In this document: piece after piece, positions 15,092 through 23,662 of the stretch
Position numbering within the stretch: position 1 is the first letter of the stretch
How the letters are laid out: each line of letters begins with the position of its first letter
Assembly: GCA_934511165.1 (NCBI GenBank)
Contig: CAKSWA010000018.1
Location: forward strand, 1 to 42,694
Direction of reading: 5' to 3'
Source: an uncultured Oscillospiraceae bacterium
GTDB taxonomy: Bacteria; Bacillota; Clostridia; Oscillospirales; Oscillospiraceae
Length of the DNA stretch: 42,694 nt
The notes under the pieces: generated by a model
Told to the model about the DNA's origin: nothing
The model's database searches: none
The model's input: only the letters and a program-made list of their open reading frames with translations
Made by a program: the position numbers and the translations under genes

Positions 15092-16108
15092 TCATGCGCC
15101 CACAGGGCGTTGACCCGTGACAGCGCTGATTCCGTAGAAGATGTGGCCACCGACCACATCAACATGCTTTCCGGTATCGGTAACCTCGCCGAGATGGAAG
15201 TGATACCAGTAGTCCTTTCCGGAGGCGTCGATCTCGCTGAAGTAGCCGCCCGGATAAATCGAAGCAAGAGCCAAAGCCGTCTCATACTTCTCACACCAGA
15301 CATCGTTGCCCGTGCGCACCCAGACATAGGCTTCCACAACAGACATGCACTTTTTGTCTATGCAGGTCAGCGTACCGCCCGCCCGGCTGACTTTGCGATA
15401 GCTGTCGATCGGGCAGGAATTGCCGTCCATGTCCGACGTTTCCACATTGACATCCTCATACACCTCCGCTACCTCACGGGCGGTGGGGATCGTTCCGGTC
15501 GCCGTCAGAACGCCGACGGTGATCAGCAGTCCGAGGGCGATCAGATCGCCGAAGGGCAGAGGGCCGTCCACAGTCACCAGCGCGCCGCCGGTTGCCCCAA
15601 TCGCGCCCAGAGAACTGCTCGGAAGCGCCAAGGCGCCGCCCGCCGCAACAGCCACCGATGCCGCTTCGTTCTCCCCCAGAGCGGCTCCTTTTTCTACCGC
15701 GACCATGATCCGGCCGCAGTCGCAGAATTTATAGGTAACGCCTTCGTACTCAAACTTCTCATAACGGTGAGAATGATCCTCTACATTCTTCGAATAGATA
15801 TAGCCGGTATAGCATTTGTTTCCCAAGTTATCGCGGTACGTCACTTCGTACCAGCGATGCAGATACTTGTTGAGCGTCGACCCGGTCTTTTCCAAAACCG
15901 CGCCGCTTTTGCAGGTGACGACCGTGGAGCAGTCCTTTCCGGGGCCGGTGCGGATCGGCGCGCCATCCGTCGTGACTTCCAGGAGATCAGCACCGCTGGA
16001 ATACGGTGCTGCGGCGCACACCTCGCCGCCGTTGGCAGCGAGGGCACTGACGGGCAGACAGCCAAGGAGCAGAGTAAGCGCAAGAAGTGCAGAGATCAGC
16101 TTTTTCAT
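15092..16108 (-). CDS. Secreted SH3-domain protein with polymorphic-toxin-like architecture
   Basis: A 338-residue exported protein. The signal peptide is residues 1-25 (KKLISALLALTLLLG, then VSALAANG). Residues about 43-110 form a bacterial SH3 domain (DGAPIRTGPGKDCSTVVTC, ending GYIYSKNV), a fold that often binds cell wall. The middle is Ala/Gly rich and hydrophobic, with GPLPFGDLIALGLLITVG near residue 195, the kind of segment found just before toxin domains of Firmicutes polymorphic toxins. The last 90 residues are a separate cysteine- and histidine-bearing domain with YWYHFHLGEV and GGHIFYG. I cannot name this domain; an enzymatic toxin is one reading and a wall-associated sensor another. 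The ATG at 16108 follows AGAAAGGAAG. Confidence 0.78.
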   Translation of the reverse strand: MKKLISALLALTLLLGCLPVSALAANGGEVCAAAPYSSGADLLEVTTDGAPIRTGPGKDCSTVVTCKSGAVLEKTGSTLNKYLHRWYEVTYRDNLGNKCYTGYIYSKNVEDHSHRYEKFEYEGVTYKFCDCGRIMVAVEKGAALGENEAASVAVAAGGALALPSSSLGAIGATGGALVTVDGPLPFGDLIALGLLITVGVLTATGTIPTAREVAEVYEDVNVETSDMDGNSCPIDSYRKVSRAGGTLTCIDKKCMSVVEAYVWVRTGNDVWCEKYETALALASIYPGGYFSEIDASGKDYWYHFHLGEVTDTGKHVDVVGGHIFYGISAVTGQRPVGA

Positions 16109-16160
16109 AGGTATTCTTCCTTTCTGTTATGTTTTTTCTATATAAACGCCGTTCGCCCGG

Positions 16161-16184
16161 CGCCGCCCGAGTTATCGGGCGGCG
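16161..16184 (-). other. Hairpin across the stop codon of the Lon-like gene
   Basis: A perfect 10-bp GC-rich stem (16161-16170 with 16175-16184) spans the stop codon and has no U-run. It could lower expression of the downstream operon genes or protect the mRNA 3' end. Confidence 0.45.
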
Positions 16185-19111
16185 AAACGGGAGAGCTGCG
16201 GGAAGCGCTCTTTCACGATCTCGCCAATCGTGGAAACATAGCGGAGATTCATGCCCCCGAAGAGCATCTCGTCGATCTCGCCGCGGCAAGCCGCGGGGAG
16301 ATACACCGTGTGAATGCCCGCGGACTTTGCCGCCTGAATTTTCAGCTTCAGCCCGCCGACGGGCAGAACGCGCTCGCCATCGAACTCGCCGGTGAAGGCC
16401 GCGTCCGTCACCGGCACCCCGGTGACAGCACTGAGCAGCGCGACCGCAGCTGCAACGCCGGCCGAGGGGCCGTCCTTCTTTACGCCGGCCGGCGCAAAAT
16501 GGATGTGAAATCCGCCCTCAAGCGAGTATCCGAGTTTCTCCACCCACGTCTCCGCCACGGCAACACTGTCGCGAATCGTCTCCTCCGGCAAGCCGGTGAT
16601 GCGCCGCTTTCCACTTTCAAGCAGGGTGACGCGGATCGGCATGACCAGCCCCCGCGCCCCGGATAGCGTTGCAAGGCCGTTCACACACCCCGGCTCGCTG
16701 CCGGCGATGTACCGATACGGCGCGGGGCCGAGGATGTTCTCCACGTCCTCGCGGCGGATGCGCACTCCAGCCGGATCGCCGCTCTGCTTGAGAAGGCAGC
16801 GCTGCACCACCGATTTGAGCCCGTGTTTCACAGAGCGCACCCCCGCCTCCGTCTCATAACGGGAGAGCACCGCATCGAAGGCCTCCGGCTCAAACGCCAC
16901 CGCGGCGCTGCGAGTGATCTCCGGGAGAAGATGCCGCTCCGCGATCTCGCGCTTTTCGAGCGCGGAATACCCGTTCATCTCAACAATCTCAAAGCGCGAG
17001 AGCAGCGCCGGGTCAACGCTGGAGATGTCGTTTGCGCTCGCACAGATGAGGGCATCGGAAATATCGATCCACGATTCGGTGAACATGTTGTACAGCTTCC
17101 CGGAATCGTCCAGCACGTCAAGCAGCGCAACGGCCACCTGGTGCGGGATTTTGTCGATCTCGTCAAAGTACAGGATCGCCGTCGTGCTTCCCCCGTCTAC
17201 GAGTCCCTTGAAAAAGGTTCCGGCCGTTGCCACGGTGAAGCAGGGCGATAGCCCGCGGATGTCCTCCGGCTGGGTGATGCCGTTCATCTGGATCCGCACG
17301 TATTTCCGCCCCGTTGCGGCGCCGATGGCCTCGCAGAAAACGCTCTTGCCCACTCCCGGAGGGCCGAGAAAAAGCTTTCGCCCCGGCTTGATGCCGTGGA
17401 CATCCGCCGCATAGAGATCGGCGGCGATGGCGTCCGTTACCTCAGCGCAGCCGTAGAGCCGCTCTTTTATGTAGGCGTAAAACGTCTCCCGGTCGAACGG
17501 CGTCGGCGGCTTGTGGAGCAGGCGCGTCAAATAATCCGCACGCAGATCGAGACTGCGGCGTTCCTGCTCCGAGAGATTTGAGCTGCCCATGCGCCGGGAG
17601 ACAGCATCGAGGATGTCCTTCCGCTGAGCCGGAGGATAGCTTGCCTCGTTCCGATGGAAGCGTACAACAAAACTGTTTCCATTGGCAAAACGCTGCAGCT
17701 CTGCCTCTGCCGCCTCCGCCGTCAGCGGTAGCGCCTCCGGCGAGCGCAGAGCAAGCAGCGAGAGCGTGTCCACGAAGGAAACGGCATCCCTCGCGCCGAA
17801 ATCGCCGCGATAGGAGAGCATCGTTTTTTCCGCCGCCTCGCTGAGCCAGTTGTCCGGCAGTTCATGCTCCGCCGCCTGCTCCGCGGCTTTCTTTCGGACG
17901 ATGGTGTGCAGCACAGCGTCCTCCATCGGAAGCATCTCGGAGACTATGTCGCAGCGATTCAGAAGTTCCGGCGGAAGGTTGTCCGTGCGGTTGGCCGTCA
18001 GGACAAACACGGTGTTGGAGCAGTCAACGGGAATACCGTCAAGAAATGTGTCGCAGAGCCGGGGAGCGGATCGGTCGAGCAGTGGCAGAAGAGACTCTAT
18101 TACCTGCCCGTCTTTGCCGCGATCCGTGCCGCTTCGGGCGAGTTTGTCGATCTCATCGAGAACAAGCACAGTCTCCGATGTTCCCTGCGTGCTGAAGAAG
18201 TCGATCGGTACGCCGTTCGCGGAGTCTGTGTACAGACTCTCGCAGCCGAGAAGGGTCGCCGTGGAGGACACTGTTCCGAGATCAATCCTCTTATACGGAA
18301 GCTGCAGCGCCTCGGCAAGGACCTCGGCAAGGTGAGTCTTTCCGGTGCCGGGCAGACCGTGGAGAAGTATTACGACGCCGCGGCGGGATATGCGCCGCAC
18401 CTTCTGCGCAAAAAACGAGGAAAGCGTTTCCTTCAGCTCTTCGCAGCCGAGAATTTCCCTGTCAAGTACGGCAAGAATGCTTTCTTTTGTGACCGTTCCG
18501 CGGTCGCGATCCGGCGCGTCCGGAGAAATAGAGAGAAACATCTGCATTTTCTCCGTGGCTTTCTTATCAGGGATCTGCGCCGCCCAGCCGTCACAGACCT
18601 CACGCGGCCCCTGCGGAAGGAATGGCTGGATGATTCGGTAAAAGGCGCGCAGCTCCATGCCACGAAGATTCAGCCGTCTCGACCGCCCCACGCTTCTCTT
18701 GCCGCCGGTCACAAACTGAGTAAATATCTCCTGCTCCAGCGGAGCCATTTGGGGAAGTGACAGGAGATTGGCATATGCGGTTTCCGCGTCGGTTGCCCGG
18801 CGCAGATTCTTTACAAACCGCTCGGATACAATAAGGTACACGACCTTTTCCGTCTCGGCACCGGCCTTCTTATGTTGAAGTACCACAACGACACTGCCCG
18901 CCTCAAACGCGCTGCGCTCCCAAAACGAGCCAGCCAGAATATTCAGCATGATGCGCTTTTTTTCTTCCGTTCCGATGGCGGTCGCCTCGACGCGGGTTTC
19001 CGCCATCTCCGCCCAATGCGCCGCCATTTCGAGCCGATAAGCCACTGGCCTCCACGCATCCCGGCAGTATTCCTTCCAATACTTTCCTTTCGGGTTTGAC
19101 GTATGGATCAA
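16172..19111 (-). CDS. Lon-like protease with two AAA+ modules
   Basis: A 979-residue ATP-dependent protease of unusual layout. Residues 1-225 are a unique N-terminal region. AAA-1 has Walker A GLPGTGKTH (about residue 253) and Walker B VLVLDEIDKL (about 315). AAA-2 has GPPGVGKS (about 584), ILYFDEIDKI (about 645) and a sensor in ASANDI. The C-terminal Lon peptidase domain (about 795-979) keeps the catalytic Ser in KKDGPSAG and the Lys in GGLKLKIQAAKSAGI. Ordinary LonA and LonB have one AAA module. The start is TTG at 19111: AAAGGAGGGGG sits just upstream, and the open frame beyond it is antisense to the divergent gene. A weak -10 (TATGAT, 19144-19139) is seen but no -35. It leads an operon with the SH3, 115-residue and M50 genes. 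Confidence 0.88.
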   Translation of the reverse strand: MIHTSNPKGKYWKEYCRDAWRPVAYRLEMAAHWAEMAETRVEATAIGTEEKKRIMLNILAGSFWERSAFEAGSVVVVLQHKKAGAETEKVVYLIVSERFVKNLRRATDAETAYANLLSLPQMAPLEQEIFTQFVTGGKRSVGRSRRLNLRGMELRAFYRIIQPFLPQGPREVCDGWAAQIPDKKATEKMQMFLSISPDAPDRDRGTVTKESILAVLDREILGCEELKETLSSFFAQKVRRISRRGVVILLHGLPGTGKTHLAEVLAEALQLPYKRIDLGTVSSTATLLGCESLYTDSANGVPIDFFSTQGTSETVLVLDEIDKLARSGTDRGKDGQVIESLLPLLDRSAPRLCDTFLDGIPVDCSNTVFVLTANRTDNLPPELLNRCDIVSEMLPMEDAVLHTIVRKKAAEQAAEHELPDNWLSEAAEKTMLSYRGDFGARDAVSFVDTLSLLALRSPEALPLTAEAAEAELQRFANGNSFVVRFHRNEASYPPAQRKDILDAVSRRMGSSNLSEQERRSLDLRADYLTRLLHKPPTPFDRETFYAYIKERLYGCAEVTDAIAADLYAADVHGIKPGRKLFLGPPGVGKSVFCEAIGAATGRKYVRIQMNGITQPEDIRGLSPCFTVATAGTFFKGLVDGGSTTAILYFDEIDKIPHQVAVALLDVLDDSGKLYNMFTESWIDISDALICASANDISSVDPALLSRFEIVEMNGYSALEKREIAERHLLPEITRSAAVAFEPEAFDAVLSRYETEAGVRSVKHGLKSVVQRCLLKQSGDPAGVRIRREDVENILGPAPYRYIAGSEPGCVNGLATLSGARGLVMPIRVTLLESGKRRITGLPEETIRDSVAVAETWVEKLGYSLEGGFHIHFAPAGVKKDGPSAGVAAAVALLSAVTGVPVTDAAFTGEFDGERVLPVGGLKLKIQAAKSAGIHTVYLPAACRGEIDEMLFGGMNLRYVSTIGEIVKERFPQLSRFAAR

Positions 19112-19227
19112 AGCGTCCCCCTCCTTTCGTTCGAGTGCATCATAAACCAGCGCACTCCGCATTTTGGGAAACGAGACAGGGGAACGGCACTTTTTGCTGT
19201 TTTGCCGCGAAAAATCTTCTGCGGCTA

Positions 19228-19257
19228 TTGTTTGGTCTTTCCGCTGTATGGTATACT
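19228..19257 (+). promoter_or_regulatory. Promoter of the SecD-P1-like gene
   Basis: TTGTTT (19228-19233), an 18-base spacer and TATACT (19252-19257) with an extended TGG in front. The stretch ATGGTATACTGCAAA closely matches ATGGTATGCTGTAAA ahead of the YbjN-like gene. Confidence 0.65.
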
Positions 19258-19285
19258 GCAAAAAAAGAGAGGAGAGGTGAAAGGA

Positions 19286-21823
19286 ATGGATGTCCAGGAG
19301 GCGCTTCGGGGAATATGGCACGGCGACAAGCGCCATGCGGTGCTGATTTTCCCCGCCGGGACGGACATGTCCGAAGCGGCGGAAAATCTTGCCTATAATA
19401 AAAAGAAAGAAGAAGCCGTCCCGTTTCCGGTCGACCTCTCCCATGCCCATGGAGAACACTATATTGTTTCCGAAATTCTTCGGACATATTGCGCCGCGGA
19501 AGAAACGGGCGATCTTTCCGCGAGAGGGCAGCTGCTTGAGTACTTCAATGCACCTTCGTCCGAAACTCCGGCCTTTCGCCTGATTCTGCACGGTCTGGAC
19601 ACCGCACCGCGAAACGCAGCCCCCGCGCTCTGCGCCGAGCTCTCGGAGCTCTCCGCCTGCCGCGGCGTGCAGATTGTGCTGATGACCGCCTACGATTTTT
19701 CTTTTCTGGAAACGAGCTTCGGCTTTGATGGCATCGAACAGTTTTCCTCGATCCGTCTGGCAGCGCCGCACGGCGATGCGAGTGCGCTGCTCCCGCAGGC
19801 GGCAGAGGGCAGCGGGAGGGCGCTCCACAACACGCTCCTCGATGTAAACGATCAGCTTGCCAAAGCCGATGAAACATCGAAGCGCCTGAAAAAGACGCTG
19901 AAGGAAGTGAACCGCGCCGCGCGGACGCCGCAGCAGAAAAGGCGGAAGACGGGACGGATTGCTCTTATCTGTGCCGCCGCGCTGGCTCTCCTGTTGGGCG
20001 GGATCCTCTTTGTACGAAAGCAGAATGCGCCCCCGGCGGAGGCACCTGCAGAGCCGGAGATGATCGATCTTGTTCTTACGCCCGAAACGAGCATGACCCT
20101 TGCGGAATTTGCGGAAGCTACCGAAACGATCCGGGCGCGTCTGGATGTGTTCACCGCAGGGGAGGCCTATACTTTTTCCGTGGAAGACAATTCGATCCAT
20201 GTCCAGCTTCCGGTCGAAGCGCTCGGCGGTGTGTCGATGGAAGATGCAATGTACTGCTACATTGCACGCCCCACCGCGTTGTATTTTATGACCAGAATAC
20301 ACGCCTCCAACTTTGGGACTATTCCGGTTTCCCGTAGCGATTTGGCGTCAGTTCGTCTGGTTTACGGTTCTATTGATGGGGTCGATCCATTAACTTACGA
20401 CTATGAGGGAGACACCTACCCATACATTGAGATCGTATTGAGTGATGACTTCGTCGCGCAGCATGCCGAGGAGCTTGCCAGCTGGGAAAACCCGATCTTC
20501 GCGCAGGACATATCAGCCGAAAACAATGTAATATATTACTCTGAAACCTTTCCCGATCCGGATGGAAAGACCTTCCGGCTTCTAGAAGAAAGCTTTTTGG
20601 ATAACTATGTAAAGACAACGCTGTACGATTACACGCATGACCCGCTCCCCGGTTCCTTTTTCATTTCTTCCTACAGTACTGCTGTCAGCTGGGAGGATCC
20701 TGCCGCCTCGCTGCGCGCCGGGGAACATCAGGTAAAGGAAGAGGAGATCACAAAGCCCTTCGTGACCATTACGTACAGCAGCTACACCGAAGACATGGTT
20801 TCTGGCGACTGGCTCGATGCCATGCTGACGCTCAAGGCGCGTCTTGACGCCGTTGGTCAACCTTACGCCATCGGAACGCAGGAGGTCGGCGGATATGCCG
20901 GTGTTCTGATAAAGACCGGATCGTCCTGGATTGCGCCCTATATGCCGGCTTTTGCACACCTGCTGGTGAAATCACGATACGATACCGAATTTCTGGTCCA
21001 TGGCACAGAGAGCTATGATCGTGCCTGCGGGACATCCTACTTCCTCTCGCCGCATGTCACGGCAAAAGAAAATGGAGCCTTTGCCCTTCGTGTATCTGTA
21101 AACAACCTGTTTGACAGTGACCCCGTCCTATCCCTTGCCGATTATGCCGAGAGTGTATGCACACCGGAGGAGCCGGGGCTTTTTCTGCGTATCGGCAATC
21201 TGCCTCTGCTTGCGGCGACGAAAGACGATATAGTCGATGACAAAACCGTCGAATTCCATCACGTGTATGGGAGAGCACAGGAGAATATCAACGAAGAAGA
21301 GCGCTGGATCTTTGATTTTGTCAAAGTATTGTTGGAAGCCTCTTTTCCGATAACGCTTACCCCAGAGGGGGTGTCCTATTCCTCAGAAGATGCTGCGGAA
21401 CAGGTTTATACAAGCAGTCCCTATTATGCCGACCGAACAGCGATCTCCAATGCGATTTGTGCTGCTGTCCCTACTGCGTCTGTGTCTTTTCCGAAACCCG
21501 GCGAGGTTCAGATTTGCCTAGATATTTATATTGATGGGGATCTGCCGGCTACGGCGCTGGAGCAGATCAAAGCGGTCTACAATGCCTCCGGCTTTGAGGA
21601 CAGCCGCTTTACACAGCTGTTTTTCGTCCTGGTCGCTGAAGATGATAGCGCATTTGAGCGCGCCCGCGTTTCATTCAGAAAACCGGATTATTTTCAGGAA
21701 AGCGACGGCATCTATTGGCACTATATCTTTGCCAACGGCCGTCTGGAAAAATACAAGGCCGAATTTGAAGAAGCTCTCAATAACAACGATTTCTTCTCCG
21801 GCGGAGAGTTTCTCACTTCCTAA
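19286..21823 (+). CDS. Single-pass membrane protein with degenerate NTPase-like and SecD-P1-like domains
   Basis: An 845-residue protein I do not recognise as a whole. Residues 1-175 look like a P-loop NTPase fold that lost its Walker A (strands AVLIFPAG, FRLILHGLD, GVQIVLMTAYD). A linker predicted helical is followed by one transmembrane helix (about 222-243, IALICAAALALLLGGILF). The remaining 600 residues should be outside the cell. They contain stretches like the SecD P1 periplasmic domain: an alpha segment ATETIRARLDVF followed by DNSIHVQLPVEAL (about 275-320), and a second at LTLKARLDAVGQPYAIGTQEV (about 513-535). It could be a sensor or scaffold that links outside events to the divergent Lon-like gene. 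The ATG at 19286 follows GGAGAGGTGA at 5 bases. Confidence 0.75.
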   Translation: MDVQEALRGIWHGDKRHAVLIFPAGTDMSEAAENLAYNKKKEEAVPFPVDLSHAHGEHYIVSEILRTYCAAEETGDLSARGQLLEYFNAPSSETPAFRLILHGLDTAPRNAAPALCAELSELSACRGVQIVLMTAYDFSFLETSFGFDGIEQFSSIRLAAPHGDASALLPQAAEGSGRALHNTLLDVNDQLAKADETSKRLKKTLKEVNRAARTPQQKRRKTGRIALICAAALALLLGGILFVRKQNAPPAEAPAEPEMIDLVLTPETSMTLAEFAEATETIRARLDVFTAGEAYTFSVEDNSIHVQLPVEALGGVSMEDAMYCYIARPTALYFMTRIHASNFGTIPVSRSDLASVRLVYGSIDGVDPLTYDYEGDTYPYIEIVLSDDFVAQHAEELASWENPIFAQDISAENNVIYYSETFPDPDGKTFRLLEESFLDNYVKTTLYDYTHDPLPGSFFISSYSTAVSWEDPAASLRAGEHQVKEEEITKPFVTITYSSYTEDMVSGDWLDAMLTLKARLDAVGQPYAIGTQEVGGYAGVLIKTGSSWIAPYMPAFAHLLVKSRYDTEFLVHGTESYDRACGTSYFLSPHVTAKENGAFALRVSVNNLFDSDPVLSLADYAESVCTPEEPGLFLRIGNLPLLAATKDDIVDDKTVEFHHVYGRAQENINEEERWIFDFVKVLLEASFPITLTPEGVSYSSEDAAEQVYTSSPYYADRTAISNAICAAVPTASVSFPKPGEVQICLDIYIDGDLPATALEQIKAVYNASGFEDSRFTQLFFVLVAEDDSAFERARVSFRKPDYFQESDGIYWHYIFANGRLEKYKAEFEEALNNNDFFSGGEFLTS

Positions 21824-21829
21824 ACAAAG

Positions 21830-21869
21830 ATCCCCGGCAGGCCGTTTCGTCTGCCGGGGATAGTTTTTT
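21830..21869 (+). terminator. Terminator after the SecD-P1-like gene
   Basis: A perfect 11-bp stem (21830-21840 with 21851-21861) followed by TAG and TTTTTT. Confidence 0.9.
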
Positions 21870-21964
21870 GTCTGTCCCTCTGCGTTCTGTGCCGGGTCGT
21901 TTTCCGTTTTCCGGTCTGGGATATGCAATAATATTCTCAAACACAGCATGCGGGAGGGAAATTT

Positions 21965-23521
21965 ATGCCGCATGATATGCCGCTTGAGGAAACTCCGTTT
22001 CTCGATGCGAGATTTTCGGACGTAGTACACTGGACAGAAGAGCCGCGCCAGAGACTCGATGTGGAAGCCTGCGAGGGGGCAACGGCTCCCTACGCCCGAG
22101 AGGTGCGGGAACTTCTGGAAAAGCACTTTGGCCGTCCGGAACGCTCTCTAACGCTCGGCACGCCGCGCCGCTCCGGGAACACCTTATACTTTTTCCATAA
22201 GATGATCGACGATGCACAGATATGCTCGCTTCGGGATACATTCAACCGCGCTCTTTCCAGCGAAGAAAGAGCCGTTTTTCCCGAGATGATCCGGCCGGAA
22301 CCGGTAAAACCGGCCGACCGGCGGCAGGCTCTCCGGTGCGTGCGCTTTCGGATAACGGAGGGGCACTGGTACGCGGACTTCTTCCGGGTAGAGCGTGTGA
22401 AGTACCACCGCACATATGGCGGCGCAATCGCCGCCACACTGATTACGAGCAAACATCCGTTCGTTTCGCTTTCCTCGGTATGGCCGGAGCTCCTCTATGG
22501 GCTCTGGAACTTTCCGGGGCAGAAGACGGACTCTGATTATCCGAGAGGCGAGGGAATGCCGTACCGGATCAACCGCAATCTCTACGATAACCCGGCGTTT
22601 CGCGGCTTTGTGGTCGATTTTCTTTCCATGCTCGGCACAGCAGAGAAAAAGTACATTCTGAAAGACGCGGCGCGTACCATCGACCGCTGCGGCTTCTTTC
22701 TGCCGCAGATATCTCTGCCGGAGCTTCTTTCCTGCCGCACGCCGGGCGATGTTATCGCCAGGCAGCTCCCAGCACGCGATGCGCTGAACCGGAATCTGAA
22801 CACCATGGATATCAATGCCGGCTGGGTCGCAGGGGCACTGCTCCCTCTTGTGGATGCACGCGATCGGGTAAATCTTTCAAACCTCACGGCCGAGGAGGTA
22901 AAGCGCGTTATCACCCCCGGAATCCTGTTTGACGGGCTGGGTACGCCGGACGGGCGGAAAATGTATCTTCAGCGCAGCTTTGCCCTCACTTTCGAAGAGG
23001 AGGATTTCTTGTTTGGATGGCATGAGTGGAAGATCGTGGCACGGGATTACTTCGGAATGTGCGCCGATACACATGTGCCGGTGCGCTTTGGCAGCAACGC
23101 GCGCCTACTTCTCCGTGCTCACGATGAGGTCGCCCGCATAGAACGTGAGCGCCTGATAGCGTGGGAAAACGCCAGTCCCCTGATTGCCGAACCTTCACAG
23201 TTCGATGCGCTGGAGCAGTGGCTGGATGCTCTTTGCCCGAACGAGTTCGAGCGTGTGCGAACGGCGGCTCGTCTCGCCGAAGAGGGACGCTATCAGCATA
23301 ACTGCGTCTTCAGCCGCCGGAACCTTCTGCGGGCGGATGCGGTCGCCGTGTTTCACTGGAGTTGCGGGGAAGAATCCTATACCGTTCAGTTTGCGACGGA
23401 CGTCCTGGGCCGGTACTACACAGATGAGATCAAGGCACGGTTCAACGCGCCTTGCCGTCTCGAAGATTTGAGCCGTCTAAAGGACATTCTTCGTCAGATC
23501 AACCAGCAAGCAGCAGAATAA
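21965..23521 (+). CDS. PcfJ-like domain protein of unknown function
   Basis: A 518-residue soluble protein. The C-terminal 90 residues (about 430-515) resemble the end of PcfJ-like proteins: ARLAEEGRYQHNCVF, then AVFHWSCGEESYTVQF and a YYTDEIKARFNAPC segment, with the characteristic G-x(4)-H/N-C-V pattern. PcfJ proteins occur on conjugative and phage-like elements and have no established activity. Residues 60-350 are helical with nothing I can name. The ATG at 21965 follows GGGAGGG. The gene has its own terminator on each side and lies between two oppositely directed operons; no convincing promoter is seen upstream. Confidence 0.72.
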   Translation: MPHDMPLEETPFLDARFSDVVHWTEEPRQRLDVEACEGATAPYAREVRELLEKHFGRPERSLTLGTPRRSGNTLYFFHKMIDDAQICSLRDTFNRALSSEERAVFPEMIRPEPVKPADRRQALRCVRFRITEGHWYADFFRVERVKYHRTYGGAIAATLITSKHPFVSLSSVWPELLYGLWNFPGQKTDSDYPRGEGMPYRINRNLYDNPAFRGFVVDFLSMLGTAEKKYILKDAARTIDRCGFFLPQISLPELLSCRTPGDVIARQLPARDALNRNLNTMDINAGWVAGALLPLVDARDRVNLSNLTAEEVKRVITPGILFDGLGTPDGRKMYLQRSFALTFEEEDFLFGWHEWKIVARDYFGMCADTHVPVRFGSNARLLLRAHDEVARIERERLIAWENASPLIAEPSQFDALEQWLDALCPNEFERVRTAARLAEEGRYQHNCVFSRRNLLRADAVAVFHWSCGEESYTVQFATDVLGRYYTDEIKARFNAPCRLEDLSRLKDILRQINQQAAE

Positions 23522-23530
23522 GATTGACGC

Positions 23531-23564
23531 CCCGCTGCTGGACACCGTCCGGCAGCGGGTTTCT
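23531..23564 (+). terminator. Terminator after the PcfJ-like gene
   Basis: An 11-bp stem (23531-23541 with 23549-23559, one G-T pair) followed by TTTCT. Confidence 0.75.
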
Positions 23565-23597
23565 GCCGCAATGCACATATAACCACATATAGCAGAT

Positions 23598-23632
23598 AAA
23601 GAGGAGCGCGGAAGCAACCCCTCCGCGCTCCT
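23598..23632 (-). terminator. Terminator after the YbjN-like gene
   Basis: A perfect 11-bp stem (23622-23632 with 23602-23612) followed on the minus strand by CTTTAT. The U-run is short. Confidence 0.7.
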
Positions 23633-23662
23633 GCGGCTTCCCTGTGCCCGGCAAACCGCCAC

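Noticed and set aside
19139..19167. Full promoter for the Lon-like operon.
   Set aside because: TATGAT is present, but no -35 box with 16-19 base spacing matches more than chance.
19112..20302. Upstream extension of the Lon-like frame by almost 400 codons on the minus strand.
   Set aside because: It is antisense to the SecD-P1-like gene, has no protein-like composition, and the strong AAAGGAGGGGG site places the start at TTG 19111.
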